A stretch of DNA of 64,000 nucleotides, taken from IMG/VR virus record IMGVR_UViG_3300032313_001394, positions 1-64,000 of that record, one strand, 5' to 3'. The notes under the pieces were generated by a model that was not told the DNA's origin, did no database searches, and saw only the letters and a list, made by a program, of their open reading frames with translations. How positions within the stretch are numbered: position 1 is the first letter of the stretch; each line of letters begins with the position of its first letter. The stretch is from a virus. The translations under genes were made by a program, and so were the position numbers. This document shows positions 41,620-51,714 of this stretch, piece by piece.

Positions 41620-43522
41620 TAAATGTTGTTTTAAAACCTAATAATTTAGCATATCTTGGTAAACGACATGACCAATAAGATGCTTTAGTTCTATCTTTTT
41701 TATTCTTACAATCATGACGAGCAGCAAAGGCACGACGTGCTTGGGGATTATTTAATTTAGCTCTTAATCCAGTTGTATCACCAAATGATACTTTTTTAAC
41801 TCCACCACCTGGTTTACGAACATAAACATAGAATTTTTTAGATCCACCACGTTTTGGTTTTCCAATTGGAGGTGTTTTCTTTTTATCGGCTTCAGATACT
41901 AATTCTTCTTCAATTAAAATATAATCAAACGGAAGTTCCATTCCTTTATATTTAAATGTTTCTCCAATATTTGATTCTAATATCTCAACATCATCTTCAG
42001 TTACTGAAAGTAATCCTTTGTTATATAATTCACGGGCTTCATTAAATAAAGCAAAATATTGTTCAGATAAAGGACGATATATATTATGAATTAATTGTTT
42101 GCCTTCAGCAATATGATATTTTAATCCTTCAGATAATATAGGTATATCTTGTCCTTCTTTTAATATTAATTTAGGACCGTTACAACCACAATCTTCATTT
42201 AAATTAGCTCCAATATCGTTTACATCTTGATATGCAAATTTATTCATCGGTTCGATAGTGCCTAAAATTACTTGTGGATTTATACCTTTTGCTCTAGCAA
42301 CCATTAAACGAGTATTACCACCTACTAAATAGTATTTATTCGGAGAATATTGGAGAATCAACGCAGGAGGTGTTTTTTCAGCGGCTAATATGCTTTGAAT
42401 ATCTTTACCGTAATGGCGCGCTAATTCTATCGCTTCTTCTTCAGAATTTATATCGTATGAGTCGGTATTTTCTAAACGACTCCACATTTCATCTGTTAAA
42501 GTAACTTCTTTACCATTAACAAATGAATTATATACTACATCATAAGGTAAACCTAATTCTCCAGCTGTACGTTCGATTTCCTCATTTTCAGCTTTTATAA
42601 TTGGTTCCCATCCTAATGGATTAATATCTTCTCTAAAACGTACTTTTGCTTTATCTGTATTTGGAACTACACGATCGCCTTTACGATCAGCAGCTGCTTT
42701 TTTACGAGCAGTAGCAGCACGTTCTTCTTTAGATAATGAATTTGCTTTAGCACGAGGCAAACAACGAGTTGTTGCTTGTCCTTTTTTCATTGTACCACAA
42801 GGCCCAGTTATGTTACCTGCTGTATCAATACGAACCCAATCTTCTTTTCTAAACCAATCACGTAGTGATTCATCTAAATTAATTAATTTATCTGAGTTTA
42901 ATATTTTAACTTTTATATTTTTATTAGCTGCTAAACTAGCATATAGTCTAGTTCTTCCACCAACTACATATAGAGTTCCATTTATATCAATTAATACAGG
43001 AGGTTCATAATTTCCTGTTGTTACTTGATCATATAAACTACCAATATCATATCCTCTTTGTCTATTACTATCATTTGAATCTCTTTTAGTCATTAAATCT
43101 ATATATCCTTGTCTTGGATTCTGAGATTTACTGATTTTGATTATATCTGTTATAAGAGATTCTTCACCAGATTTATTATTAAAATTTTTAAGTTTTGTTA
43201 CTTGAGATGGAGAAATATTAGTTGCAGGTGTTTTTTCAATAATAGGTATTAATTTATTAACAGATTCTTCATCATATTTAAATCCAGCATTTTTTACTAT
43301 TTTAGATATATTTAGATCTTTTTGACCTACTAATTCCCATGCTTCATCCTCACTTCCTTCTTCCATCAATCCTTTACATACCTTAACAGCACGACCAGAT
43401 AAATAAGCTGATGGTACTTCACCAGCAGCTATACGTCTATTATAATAAGCTTTACCCTTAGGACAAAGCTTTTTTTCCATTATAACATTCTCAATTATAG
43501 ATTTTATTTTATTTAAATCCAT
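41606..43522 (-). CDS. Mosaic protein with two ParB-like modules and protease sites
   Basis: Protein of 638 residues. It starts with the leader MDLNKIKSIIENVIMEK, then a Cys/basic block (about 20-51). ParB-like module 1 (about 165-208) has VVGGRTRLYA, and module 2 (about 385-422) has LVGGNTRLMVARA. A DUF6321-like block lies between them (about 219-285, with WVRIDTAGNITGPCGTMKKG). ILSE|G (462-466), HIAE|G (470-474) and LVSE|A (541-545) fit the prohead protease. The C-terminus (from about 562) matches, from memory, the DUF5872 block (VYVRKPGGGVKKVSFGD, ending RLPRYAKLLGF). The protein may be processed in the prohead into several pieces. Confidence 0.65.
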   Translation of the reverse strand: MDLNKIKSIIENVIMEKKLCPKGKAYYNRRIAAGEVPSAYLSGRAVKVCKGLMEEGSEDEAWELVGQKDLNISKIVKNAGFKYDEESVNKLIPIIEKTPATNISPSQVTKLKNFNNKSGEESLITDIIKISKSQNPRQGYIDLMTKRDSNDSNRQRGYDIGSLYDQVTTGNYEPPVLIDINGTLYVVGGRTRLYASLAANKNIKVKILNSDKLINLDESLRDWFRKEDWVRIDTAGNITGPCGTMKKGQATTRCLPRAKANSLSKEERAATARKKAAADRKGDRVVPNTDKAKVRFREDINPLGWEPIIKAENEEIERTAGELGLPYDVVYNSFVNGKEVTLTDEMWSRLENTDSYDINSEEEAIELARHYGKDIQSILAAEKTPPALILQYSPNKYYLVGGNTRLMVARAKGINPQVILGTIEPMNKFAYQDVNDIGANLNEDCGCNGPKLILKEGQDIPILSEGLKYHIAEGKQLIHNIYRPLSEQYFALFNEARELYNKGLLSVTEDDVEILESNIGETFKYKGMELPFDYILIEEELVSEADKKKTPPIGKPKRGGSKKFYVYVRKPGGGVKKVSFGDTTGLRAKLNNPQARRAFAARHDCKNKKDRTKASYWSCRLPRYAKLLGFKTTFSGFW

Positions 43523-43766
43523 TTTCTTCTTGTTTTGGCAAAAACCAGTTAGAACACCATTTTGAAGGATCTTTTATCTGATTTCCATCATTATCAACTA
43601 ATTCAGCAGTACCCATATGTTCTTGATAATTCGTACTTGAACACATATGTTTGTCGTCTTGTTTGTAGTAGAATTTACATACGTGACATCCAAATCCTAC
43701 AGGCGAGTACATATAAGGAGGAGATACCTCAGATACTTCACTTAATATATTGATTAATTTAATCAT
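43509..43766 (-). CDS. Small Cys-rich protein with capsid-targeting-like leader
   Basis: Protein of 85 residues. The leader MIKLINILSE|V is very close to those of the genes at 44561 and 45892. The body has four cysteines (GCHVCKFYY, then HMCSSTN and KWCSNWF), giving a CxxC plus two distant Cys pattern, suggestive of a zinc or iron-sulfur site. The start overlaps the upstream stop (TAATG). Function unknown; the packaged small metal protein idea is inference. Confidence 0.6.
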   Translation of the reverse strand: MIKLINILSEVSEVSPPYMYSPVGFGCHVCKFYYKQDDKHMCSSTNYQEHMGTAELVDNDGNQIKDPSKWCSNWFLPKQEENGFK

Positions 43767-43969
43767 TATTTACCTTTATTTTTTATCTTATAATATATTT
43801 GTACCCCGAGCCATCCAATAGATAGGATGTAAAATAGACCAGTAAGTACAGGATTTAACATAGAAAAAAAGCTATTAAGTAGTGCAATGCACGTTGTTGC
43901 TACTCCGGCAGCATTTAGCTCAGCTGATTGATGCATTTTATTAAGAAGGGATAAAAATGTTATACTCAT
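43766..43969 (-). CDS. Small membrane protein, possible holin
   Basis: Protein of 67 residues with two likely membrane helices (about 19-37 and 40-60) and a basic tail (YYKIKNKGK). This is the size and topology of a class II holin, but there is no endolysin next to it. The ATG lies inside a class 1 element, implying a nearly leaderless transcript or a different use of the element here. Confidence 0.55.
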   Translation of the reverse strand: MSITFLSLLNKMHQSAELNAAGVATTCIALLNSFFSMLNPVLTGLFYILSIGWLGVQIYYKIKNKGK

Positions 43970-43974
43970 AAATA
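43967..43974 (-). promoter_or_regulatory. Class 1-like element containing the start codon
   Basis: The coding strand reads TTAATATTTATGAGTA, where the last ATG is the start codon of the 67-residue membrane protein. If this is a promoter it cannot serve that gene by a normal leader. Confidence 0.4.
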
Positions 43975-44559
43975 TTAACTATTTAATTTAGCACGTGATT
44001 CTTTTACGTCTTTCATTACTTGTTCGCGTATTTTCTGTTTATCTAAAGCTTTAACATGCCAATCTTCAATATCACCTTGTTCAGTTACAAATCCAGTTGA
44101 ATCGAATGAATTCATATAATCTTCAAATCCGTTTTCAAATTCATTTAAAGTAAAATTAGCATTATTTTTCATTATATTTAATGCATATTCTTTCCATTTT
44201 CCTTCTATTTTTAATTGAGTTTCTTTTTTTATAACACAATTAAAACAAGTACTATGAATATGAAACATTTTCTTATCATACTCTGTTTTCATAGGTGTAT
44301 TACATTCCGGACAAAGAAGTGGCATAAAAGCATATGATTTTGCTCTATCTAATTTAGACACACTAATTCGGACACCGTTTTTGATTGTCCAAGATTTACC
44401 GTTTTCTTCCCATATTTCACCTTCTTTACGTTCAATATGTTTACGAGAATATCCTACTTGAGTTTGAGTAGCATCATGGTAATTACCGGATACTAAATTA
44501 CGAATTCGCTTTATATCTTTTTCAGTGAATTCTTTTTGTAATAATGTTTCTTTTGCCAT
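43975..44559 (-). CDS. Conserved phage protein with zinc-finger-like site
   Basis: Protein of 194 residues starting MAKETLLQKEFTEKDIKRIR. It has EGEIWEENGKSWTIKNGVRI, then CPECNTPM and HSTCFNC, a four-Cys zinc-ribbon-like arrangement with a basic linker. The C-terminus is a helical tail. Related proteins occur in many T4-like phages; a DNA- or RNA-binding role is possible. It ends the operon beginning at 47300. Confidence 0.65.
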   Translation of the reverse strand: MAKETLLQKEFTEKDIKRIRNLVSGNYHDATQTQVGYSRKHIERKEGEIWEENGKSWTIKNGVRISVSKLDRAKSYAFMPLLCPECNTPMKTEYDKKMFHIHSTCFNCVIKKETQLKIEGKWKEYALNIMKNNANFTLNEFENGFEDYMNSFDSTGFVTEQGDIEDWHVKALDKQKIREQVMKDVKESRAKLNS

Positions 44560-44560
44560 T

Positions 44561-45892
44561 TTATAACCCTAGTTTTTGTAATTGTTTTATTGTTGATTCT
44601 GTAGATGTATGACGGATACCAATTCCACCAGCATCTATCCATTGTTGGATATTATCTTTTCTATCATCAATCAATATTGCATTTGGTTCTGCTAGATCTT
44701 TTTTATCTTTTGCTTGTTTAAATACAATGGATGTACCTGGTATATTATTATCTACCCATTCTTGTTTACCTATTTCAGATGATTTTTCACGTGATGGAGC
44801 AGTTAATAATTTAGGATTATATTGTTTAATATAATTCCATAATTGTTGTCCATCAGACATCCAATTTAAATCAGCCCAAAATTTAGATCCTGCTTTAGTA
44901 ATTGCAGACCAAAAATCATTTTTATCATATGTTGAATCAACACCAGGTGTTTGCTTGCCTGTTAAATCATTATATCCACGTTCAAAATCAACTAATACAC
45001 CATCCATATCACAATATACTTTATATTGTTGTTCGCCTTCATTTAATTTAGAAGATTGATTATTAAATGATTTTACTTTAGATATAAGTTCAGGTTCAGA
45101 TAAAACAGAATCTTTAATTTTTTTATCTATAGTAATAAATTCACGTTCTAATTGAGATACTAATTGTTTAAATAGTTCTCTTGATTTTTCTGTTGCTTTA
45201 TCTTTTTTAGCTTGTTCTTCAGGTGATAAAGGCGAATCTTGTGTTTTACGGAAAGTAGATACAAATTGTTCTGGATTCTGAGATGTTAATTCTTCTAACC
45301 ATTCATATAATTTTCCTTGTTGAACTGCTTGATTAAATTCTTCTATTTCTTTTTTGTACTCATCATCTGGTGCTTGATATAATACAAAATTATCACCTAA
45401 TTTATTTTTATAAGCATCAATATTACCGTATACATTATTCCATGTTGATATAACACCTATTTTAGGTACTTTACGCTCACGTTTAAAATTTCTTAAAAAT
45501 GATACAATTGGGTGAGCATACACCATAATCATTAATGTATCATAATTAGAAGCAGCATTTAATAATCCTGGTGTTTCTTTACGTTTATATGTTCCTCCAA
45601 GTAATTTAGCTGCATTAGATGCTGTTGTGTCCCAAATAAATGATTTACCTGATAAAAGAGTATTAGGTACATCAACATCATCTACTTGAATAGAAGCTGC
45701 TGATAAATTATTAAACATTGGACTTGCTTTATCTTCAATGTATTTATCAGGATTAATTATTTCAAAACCAGGTGTTAATCCTTTAATTTTATCTATTAAA
45801 GTAGATTTACCAACTCCAGCACCCCCAGCTAAAATTATCATTTTATTTTGAGGTGAAATAATTTCTTGTAGTATATCAAATAATTTTATCAT
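44561..45892 (-). CDS. P-loop kinase fused to HAD phosphatase, with leader
   Basis: Protein of 443 residues. It starts with the leader MIKLFDILQE, then a kinase domain with Walker A GGAGVGKST (23-31) and INPDKYIED. A helical linker follows (about 180-290), with SSKLNE|GEQ just before the second domain, and then a HAD domain with CDMDGVLVDF (Asp295 and Asp297 as nucleophile and acid/base). LLTAPSREKS and ILIDDRKDN carry the later HAD residues. The order kinase-phosphatase is that of T4 polynucleotide kinase, but the sequences look like zeta-toxin-like kinase and 5'-deoxynucleotidase-like HAD. DNA/RNA end repair or nucleotide salvage are alternatives. Confidence 0.75.
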   Translation of the reverse strand: MIKLFDILQEIISPQNKMIILAGGAGVGKSTLIDKIKGLTPGFEIINPDKYIEDKASPMFNNLSAASIQVDDVDVPNTLLSGKSFIWDTTASNAAKLLGGTYKRKETPGLLNAASNYDTLMIMVYAHPIVSFLRNFKRERKVPKIGVISTWNNVYGNIDAYKNKLGDNFVLYQAPDDEYKKEIEEFNQAVQQGKLYEWLEELTSQNPEQFVSTFRKTQDSPLSPEEQAKKDKATEKSRELFKQLVSQLEREFITIDKKIKDSVLSEPELISKVKSFNNQSSKLNEGEQQYKVYCDMDGVLVDFERGYNDLTGKQTPGVDSTYDKNDFWSAITKAGSKFWADLNWMSDGQQLWNYIKQYNPKLLTAPSREKSSEIGKQEWVDNNIPGTSIVFKQAKDKKDLAEPNAILIDDRKDNIQQWIDAGGIGIRHTSTESTIKQLQKLGL

Positions 45893-46425
45893 TATTTTTT
45901 AAATGAACGCTTAATGTTTGATTTTGATGAAGTATTTGGTTTTCTTAGATAAACATGGTTATTAGAATCTTTTGTATAACTCCAATCAGATAAATTTCTT
46001 TCAACGTATGCTTTATATAATTTTTCTCTACCTTGATCCGATGGACCTGATTTTACAGGTTCGTATACTATCTCTACTACTTCAGGATGTTGTGAAACAT
46101 AATCTTTTAGTATTTTAGTGACAGTAGCCATTATTCTATATTGTTCTCCTCTATTAGTATCTAAAGTAGTATACTCTTCATTTCCAACTTTATTACCAAA
46201 TACTACCCCCAAATAATATTCATTTTTTGATTTGGATTGAGGTACATCATATTTATCCATTAAACCAGTATAAAGTTCAACAATATATGTATTATTCCCT
46301 ATTTCAAATTCATAGTTTATAGTCTTTTCATCTTTAGTTGAATTTAGTGATTCACCAGTTTTATTATATGGTACACTTAATGTAGCATCACCAATTTCAG
46401 ACAGTATATCAAATAATTTTATCAT
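45892..46425 (-). CDS. Leader-bearing protein, unknown
   Basis: Protein of 177 residues starting MIKLFDILSEIGDATLSVPY, where the first ten residues equal the leader of the next gene but for one residue. The body is alpha/beta (INYEFEIGNNTYIVELYTG, then YYLGVVFGNK and TVTKILKDYVSQHPEVVEIV). It ends in a basic tail (SSKSNIKRSFKK). TAATG and ATGA overlaps join it to both neighbours. No motif is recognised. Confidence 0.6.
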   Translation of the reverse strand: MIKLFDILSEIGDATLSVPYNKTGESLNSTKDEKTINYEFEIGNNTYIVELYTGLMDKYDVPQSKSKNEYYLGVVFGNKVGNEEYTTLDTNRGEQYRIMATVTKILKDYVSQHPEVVEIVYEPVKSGPSDQGREKLYKAYVERNLSDWSYTKDSNNHVYLRKPNTSSKSNIKRSFKK

Positions 46426-47300
46426 CTTACTATAAACATTTCAGGTCGCATTTGAGCGAAATTTCTCATCATAATAGCGGCGGCAGCATTAGCTTCATTT
46501 TCATGAGCATGTCCTGTTTTACCGGATTCTGGTGTTAATCTATTTTGTATATCTTGTTTATAATGAACTAACTCATGTGCTAATGTTCTAAAAACATCAG
46601 CTTGATGACGATTAGCTACACTTAATTCAATACTTTTATTGTTTGGATCGTATCCACCAAATGAACGTCTTGATTCTGCATTTGTAGGATCATATGACAT
46701 TTTTAATGGAGGTAATGATTTTAATTTTAAATATTCTCTGCAGTATCCAACAAATTCTTTTAATAATGGGAATTGATCTTCATATATTGGATGCTCATTT
46801 AATGAGTTTTTATTTTTTTCATACGTTCTAGTAAATGCATCAAAAAATTCTCTTGTTGAAACCCCATCAGGTAAAAATTTAGCTACTTGTTTTATATTAC
46901 GAGCTTGAATAGCATCTCTAAAGTCAGTTGCTGATATATTTTCAAAATTACCAGCGTCAAATATCTCAACTTTGGGATTGTCAGCTAATGAAGCAAAACG
47001 TGAACTTTCTTCTTTACCAAATGCAACTACAAAATCTTGATCAGGATTATTTTTAATCGATGATAATGTATAATATACAGGAGAGCCTTCAGATGATATA
47101 ACTTTAACTTTAGGACCTAATAAATTAGTATATAACGCCCAAATATCTAATGATTGATCTGCTGAAACTCCACCACGTTCTTTTGAAGAAACAGCAACAA
47201 CCACCTCAGAAATATCATCTCTATCAATTAATAGTTTAACTACTTGGAAATGACCTTTATGAGGTGGTTTAAACGCGCCTGGGTAAATTGCTATTTTCAT
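46422..47300 (-). CDS. Nucleotidyltransferase fused to HExxH metallopeptidase-like domain
   Basis: Protein of 292 residues. The N-terminal part is a cytidylyltransferase-like nucleotidyltransferase: YPGAFKPPHKGH with the HxGH site at 14-17, and ISATDFRDAI (122-131) in place of the ISSTxxR motif, as in NMN or phosphopantetheine adenylyltransferases. The C-terminal part (about 180-292) has TLAHELVHYKQD (His242, Glu243, His246) and a likely third ligand in HENEANAAA (Glu267 or Glu269), a gluzincin-like site. I know of no such standard fusion. The head has no leader. A class 1 element lies 26 bases upstream. Confidence 0.8.
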   Translation of the reverse strand: MKIAIYPGAFKPPHKGHFQVVKLLIDRDDISEVVVAVSSKERGGVSADQSLDIWALYTNLLGPKVKVISSEGSPVYYTLSSIKNNPDQDFVVAFGKEESSRFASLADNPKVEIFDAGNFENISATDFRDAIQARNIKQVAKFLPDGVSTREFFDAFTRTYEKNKNSLNEHPIYEDQFPLLKEFVGYCREYLKLKSLPPLKMSYDPTNAESRRSFGGYDPNNKSIELSVANRHQADVFRTLAHELVHYKQDIQNRLTPESGKTGHAHENEANAAAAIMMRNFAQMRPEMFIVR

Positions 47301-47325
47301 TAATTAATATACAGTATAATATACT

Positions 47326-47333
47326 TATAAATA
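47326..47333 (-). promoter_or_regulatory. Class 1 promoter-like element
   Basis: The coding strand reads TTAATATTTATAAGTA, 26 bases before the nucleotidyltransferase fusion gene. Confidence 0.6.
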
Positions 47334-48125
47334 TTAATTTTCTGCATTCAATTTAATTGATGTAGGTAATGTTTCAGTATATGGAGAAGCATTTGGATTC
47401 TCAAGTTTATATATATCTTGAATTTTAGTAAACATAGTAAAATTCTTTTCAATATCATCAACTATTTTAACTTGCCATCCTTTACCTTGCATTTGACCTT
47501 CTTTGCCTTCTCTATGTGTTTTAGCTTTCAACCAAATAATACCAGTACGTGTAACATGTTCAGTATGAGTTTCATTCCAAGCTTGAGCATAAGCGGCTAA
47601 TTGTAAATCATATGATGTATGTAGCGAATTTGATGTTTTAATATCTAATAACCATAATTCACCGTTTATTCTCACAATTAAATCGGCAGTACCAGCATAC
47701 TCATATTGGTCAGAAAATAAATGATATTCTTTAGATACTAATTCTGGTTTTACTTGGTTCCAAAAATCAGCAAATCGTAAAATCATTTTCCAAACATCTA
47801 ATTGATATTTAGCTGTTCCGTATTGATCAATCCATGTAATTTCTTTTCCGCCTAAAAAATCTTCAATAGCATCGTGTACTTGTGTTCCTTCATAAGCTGC
47901 TTTACGCATAATAATTTCACTATTATGACCAACATCTTTTAACCAAGCGTGAAAAAAATTGTTTTTAGGGAAATAATTCAATATGGAAGTAACAGATGGG
48001 TAATATTTTTCACTACGTCTGTAGAAACGACTATCTAAAATATTTATTTGTTTAGAATTTGCTGTATGTTCAACAATCCGTTTAATATTTGGATCATTAA
48101 TTACATTTGAATTTTGTTCAATCAT
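47334..48125 (-). CDS. PD-(D/E)XK nuclease, RecB/Cas4-like
   Basis: Protein of 263 residues. His84 in GTQVHDAIEDF, Asp148 in YAGTADLIV, Asp161-x-Lys163 in LLDIKTSN and YDLQLAAYA form the ordered motifs of RecB-type PD-(D/E)XK nucleases. The tyrosine-rich N-terminus (YYPSVTSILNYFP) is also usual in this group. It probably trims DNA ends in replication or recombination or degrades host DNA. It overlaps the primase gene by four bases. Confidence 0.85.
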   Translation of the reverse strand: MIEQNSNVINDPNIKRIVEHTANSKQINILDSRFYRRSEKYYPSVTSILNYFPKNNFFHAWLKDVGHNSEIIMRKAAYEGTQVHDAIEDFLGGKEITWIDQYGTAKYQLDVWKMILRFADFWNQVKPELVSKEYHLFSDQYEYAGTADLIVRINGELWLLDIKTSNSLHTSYDLQLAAYAQAWNETHTEHVTRTGIIWLKAKTHREGKEGQMQGKGWQVKIVDDIEKNFTMFTKIQDIYKLENPNASPYTETLPTSIKLNAEN

Positions 48126-49063
48126 GAGAGTTTTAGTTTTATACCCATTATTTTTTCAAAGGTTAGTGGATATGTGTTTTCAATTATATTTAAGAAATTC
48201 TTAAATCCGATTTCATTTGCATCTTTACCATCCATTTCAACTAAGTAAACTTCTTTACCATAATTCATTAATGTTTGACAGTGTTGTAATGCTTCACGTT
48301 GTGCATCTTTATCTAAAGCAACGTATACTTTTTCTACATCTGATGTTACTAATCGTTTCATTAGTGCTTCAGAGAGTACTTTACCAAATAATGGAATAAC
48401 ATTTCGTTGTATTGTTAAAGCATCAAACATACCTTCAACTAATACTACTGGCGCATCCCAATTTATGAAATATTCTAATCCGATTATGTTTTTATTTTGT
48501 ACTGATGGATTTTTATATTTGCGAGATGAGTCTTGATCAAACGAACGAGCAATAAAATAATTTAATTGACCCTCTGAATTATAAGATGGAATAATAATTC
48601 GTCCTTCATACTCGCCTTCAGTACAAAATCCAATATTATATTTTTTAATATGATTGTCTGTAATATCTCGCTTATGAAGAAAATGTAATGCTTGTTTAGC
48701 ATATATTTGATCCATTTTAGACAGTGAAGTAACGTCAATTAACGTTTTAAATTCTTTAGGTAATGTTATTTGATTATAAACTATCTCTTGGCGTTTACCA
48801 GGAATAATAATTGTATCTAGTTGTTCTGATTTAGAACCTGTTATTTTTAATGATTTAAATAACGATTTAATTGTTTTACCTTTAGTATTACAAACCCAAC
48901 AATGCCACGGATTTTCTTTCTTCTCATTAGTGGCTATATTAATTTCTAATTTAGGCTTATGATGCTTACAAAATGGACAATGGAATGAATGATTACCTTT
49001 AGATGTAGGTTTTGATTTACCTAATACCGATTCTAATAAACTAATTAAAACTAGATTTTCCAT
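48122..49063 (-). CDS. DNA primase, T4 gp61-like
   Basis: Protein of 313 residues (T4 gp61 has 342). The N-terminal zinc finger has HCPFC (Cys29, Cys32) and CWVC (Cys55, Cys58). The TOPRIM core includes VVLVEGMFDALT at about 206-217 and VYVALDKDAQ at about 249-258. It makes the RNA primers for lagging-strand synthesis with a replicative helicase, which is not in the window. The 3' end overlaps the nuclease start. Confidence 0.9.
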   Translation of the reverse strand: MENLVLISLLESVLGKSKPTSKGNHSFHCPFCKHHKPKLEINIATNEKKENPWHCWVCNTKGKTIKSLFKSLKITGSKSEQLDTIIIPGKRQEIVYNQITLPKEFKTLIDVTSLSKMDQIYAKQALHFLHKRDITDNHIKKYNIGFCTEGEYEGRIIIPSYNSEGQLNYFIARSFDQDSSRKYKNPSVQNKNIIGLEYFINWDAPVVLVEGMFDALTIQRNVIPLFGKVLSEALMKRLVTSDVEKVYVALDKDAQREALQHCQTLMNYGKEVYLVEMDGKDANEIGFKNFLNIIENTYPLTFEKIMGIKLKLS

Positions 49064-49068
49064 AATAT

Positions 49069-49084
49069 GAATATGGTAAGGAAA
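49069..49084 (-). promoter_or_regulatory. Possible class 2-like element
   Basis: The coding strand reads TTTCCTTACCATATTC just before the primase ATG. It resembles the class 2 element in its first half, but the distance to the ATG is far shorter, so this is a weak call. Confidence 0.3.
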
Positions 49085-49088
49085 TTTA

Positions 49089-49535
49089 CTATATCAAATC
49101 TTTACGGAAAAACTTACCTAATATATTATCGTTAATATAATGATCGTCTTCTAAAACGTTATATTGAAATAAATATTTTGTTTCCCAATATGTTAACTGT
49201 TTACTAGTTTTACATAATTTTAATACATAACGTGTCATTTCATCTTTAGGTAATGATTTAACTTCAGTTGATGAACCATAATATGTTTTCCAATCGCTTT
49301 CTTTAGTGACTGATTTTTTAGATGGTCTTTTACCTCTAGTAACAGGTATTTCAGCTAGTTCTTTTTTACCTAATTTTTTATTTAATATATGAAAGAAATT
49401 TTTCTTACCAATATATCGACGCCCAGTAGGTATATGAAGAGTTATATAAATATAACCGATATATTCATTAATATCAAAATTAGAATCATTGATTAAATCC
49501 TCTACTTTAGTAGTAGGACTAATTACTTGCATCAT
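49089..49535 (-). CDS. GIY-YIG-like nuclease (Seg-type)
   Basis: Protein of 148 residues. GYIYITLHIPTGRRYIGKKN (27-46) gives the two tyrosine motifs of GIY-YIG nucleases, with the conserved Arg/Lys and later Glu118 in YWETKYL. KRPSKKSVTKESDWKTYYGS is the block typical of phage Seg-like proteins. It may be a homing endonuclease or a free-standing nuclease in DNA processing. It stands between structural genes and the primase. Confidence 0.7.
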   Translation of the reverse strand: MMQVISPTTKVEDLINDSNFDINEYIGYIYITLHIPTGRRYIGKKNFFHILNKKLGKKELAEIPVTRGKRPSKKSVTKESDWKTYYGSSTEVKSLPKDEMTRYVLKLCKTSKQLTYWETKYLFQYNVLEDDHYINDNILGKFFRKDLI

Positions 49536-49546
49536 AACTTTTATTT

Positions 49547-49858
49547 TTAAGTATCGTAACGTATTAAGAAAGTCATATCTGTTTCTAAAGACATAGGAAC
49601 AGGTTGACCAAATTTAGCAACCATTATTAATTCATTATCATCATTATAAAATCCAATTGTTGAAGCATATGGAGCAAAATTAGATCCAGTAGCAAAATCT
49701 TTAATTTGAGAATAAGGATTCGATCCTGTTATTCTTAAACTTGGATTATAACTTAAATTAAATTCATTTTCTTTTACATGAGCCGTAATATAATTCTCAT
49801 AAACCGTATGTTGGTTTTTAAAAGATAACTTAAAATTATTTGTGTTTATTATACTCAT
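49547..49858 (-). CDS. Small structural protein, C-terminal-domain paralogue
   Basis: Protein of 103 residues. Its sequence (YNPSLRITGSNPYSQIKDFA, then TIGFYNDDNELIMVAKFGQP) parallels the C-terminal hundred residues of the 336-residue protein at 53033 (TVGMYNDNNELVAVAKLSRP). It seems to be a free-standing copy of that domain. The ATG is only six bases after a class 1-like element. Virion role inferred. Confidence 0.65.
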   Translation of the reverse strand: MSIINTNNFKLSFKNQHTVYENYITAHVKENEFNLSYNPSLRITGSNPYSQIKDFATGSNFAPYASTIGFYNDDNELIMVAKFGQPVPMSLETDMTFLIRYDT

Positions 49859-49863
49859 ATATT

Positions 49864-49871
49864 AATAAATA
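49864..49871 (-). promoter_or_regulatory. Class 1-like element (variant)
   Basis: The coding strand reads TTAATATTTATTAATA, ending six bases before the ATG of the 103-residue gene. Too close to allow a usual leader. Confidence 0.4.
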
Positions 49872-51707
<1,836 letters not shown>

Positions 51708-51714
51708 TTATTTT

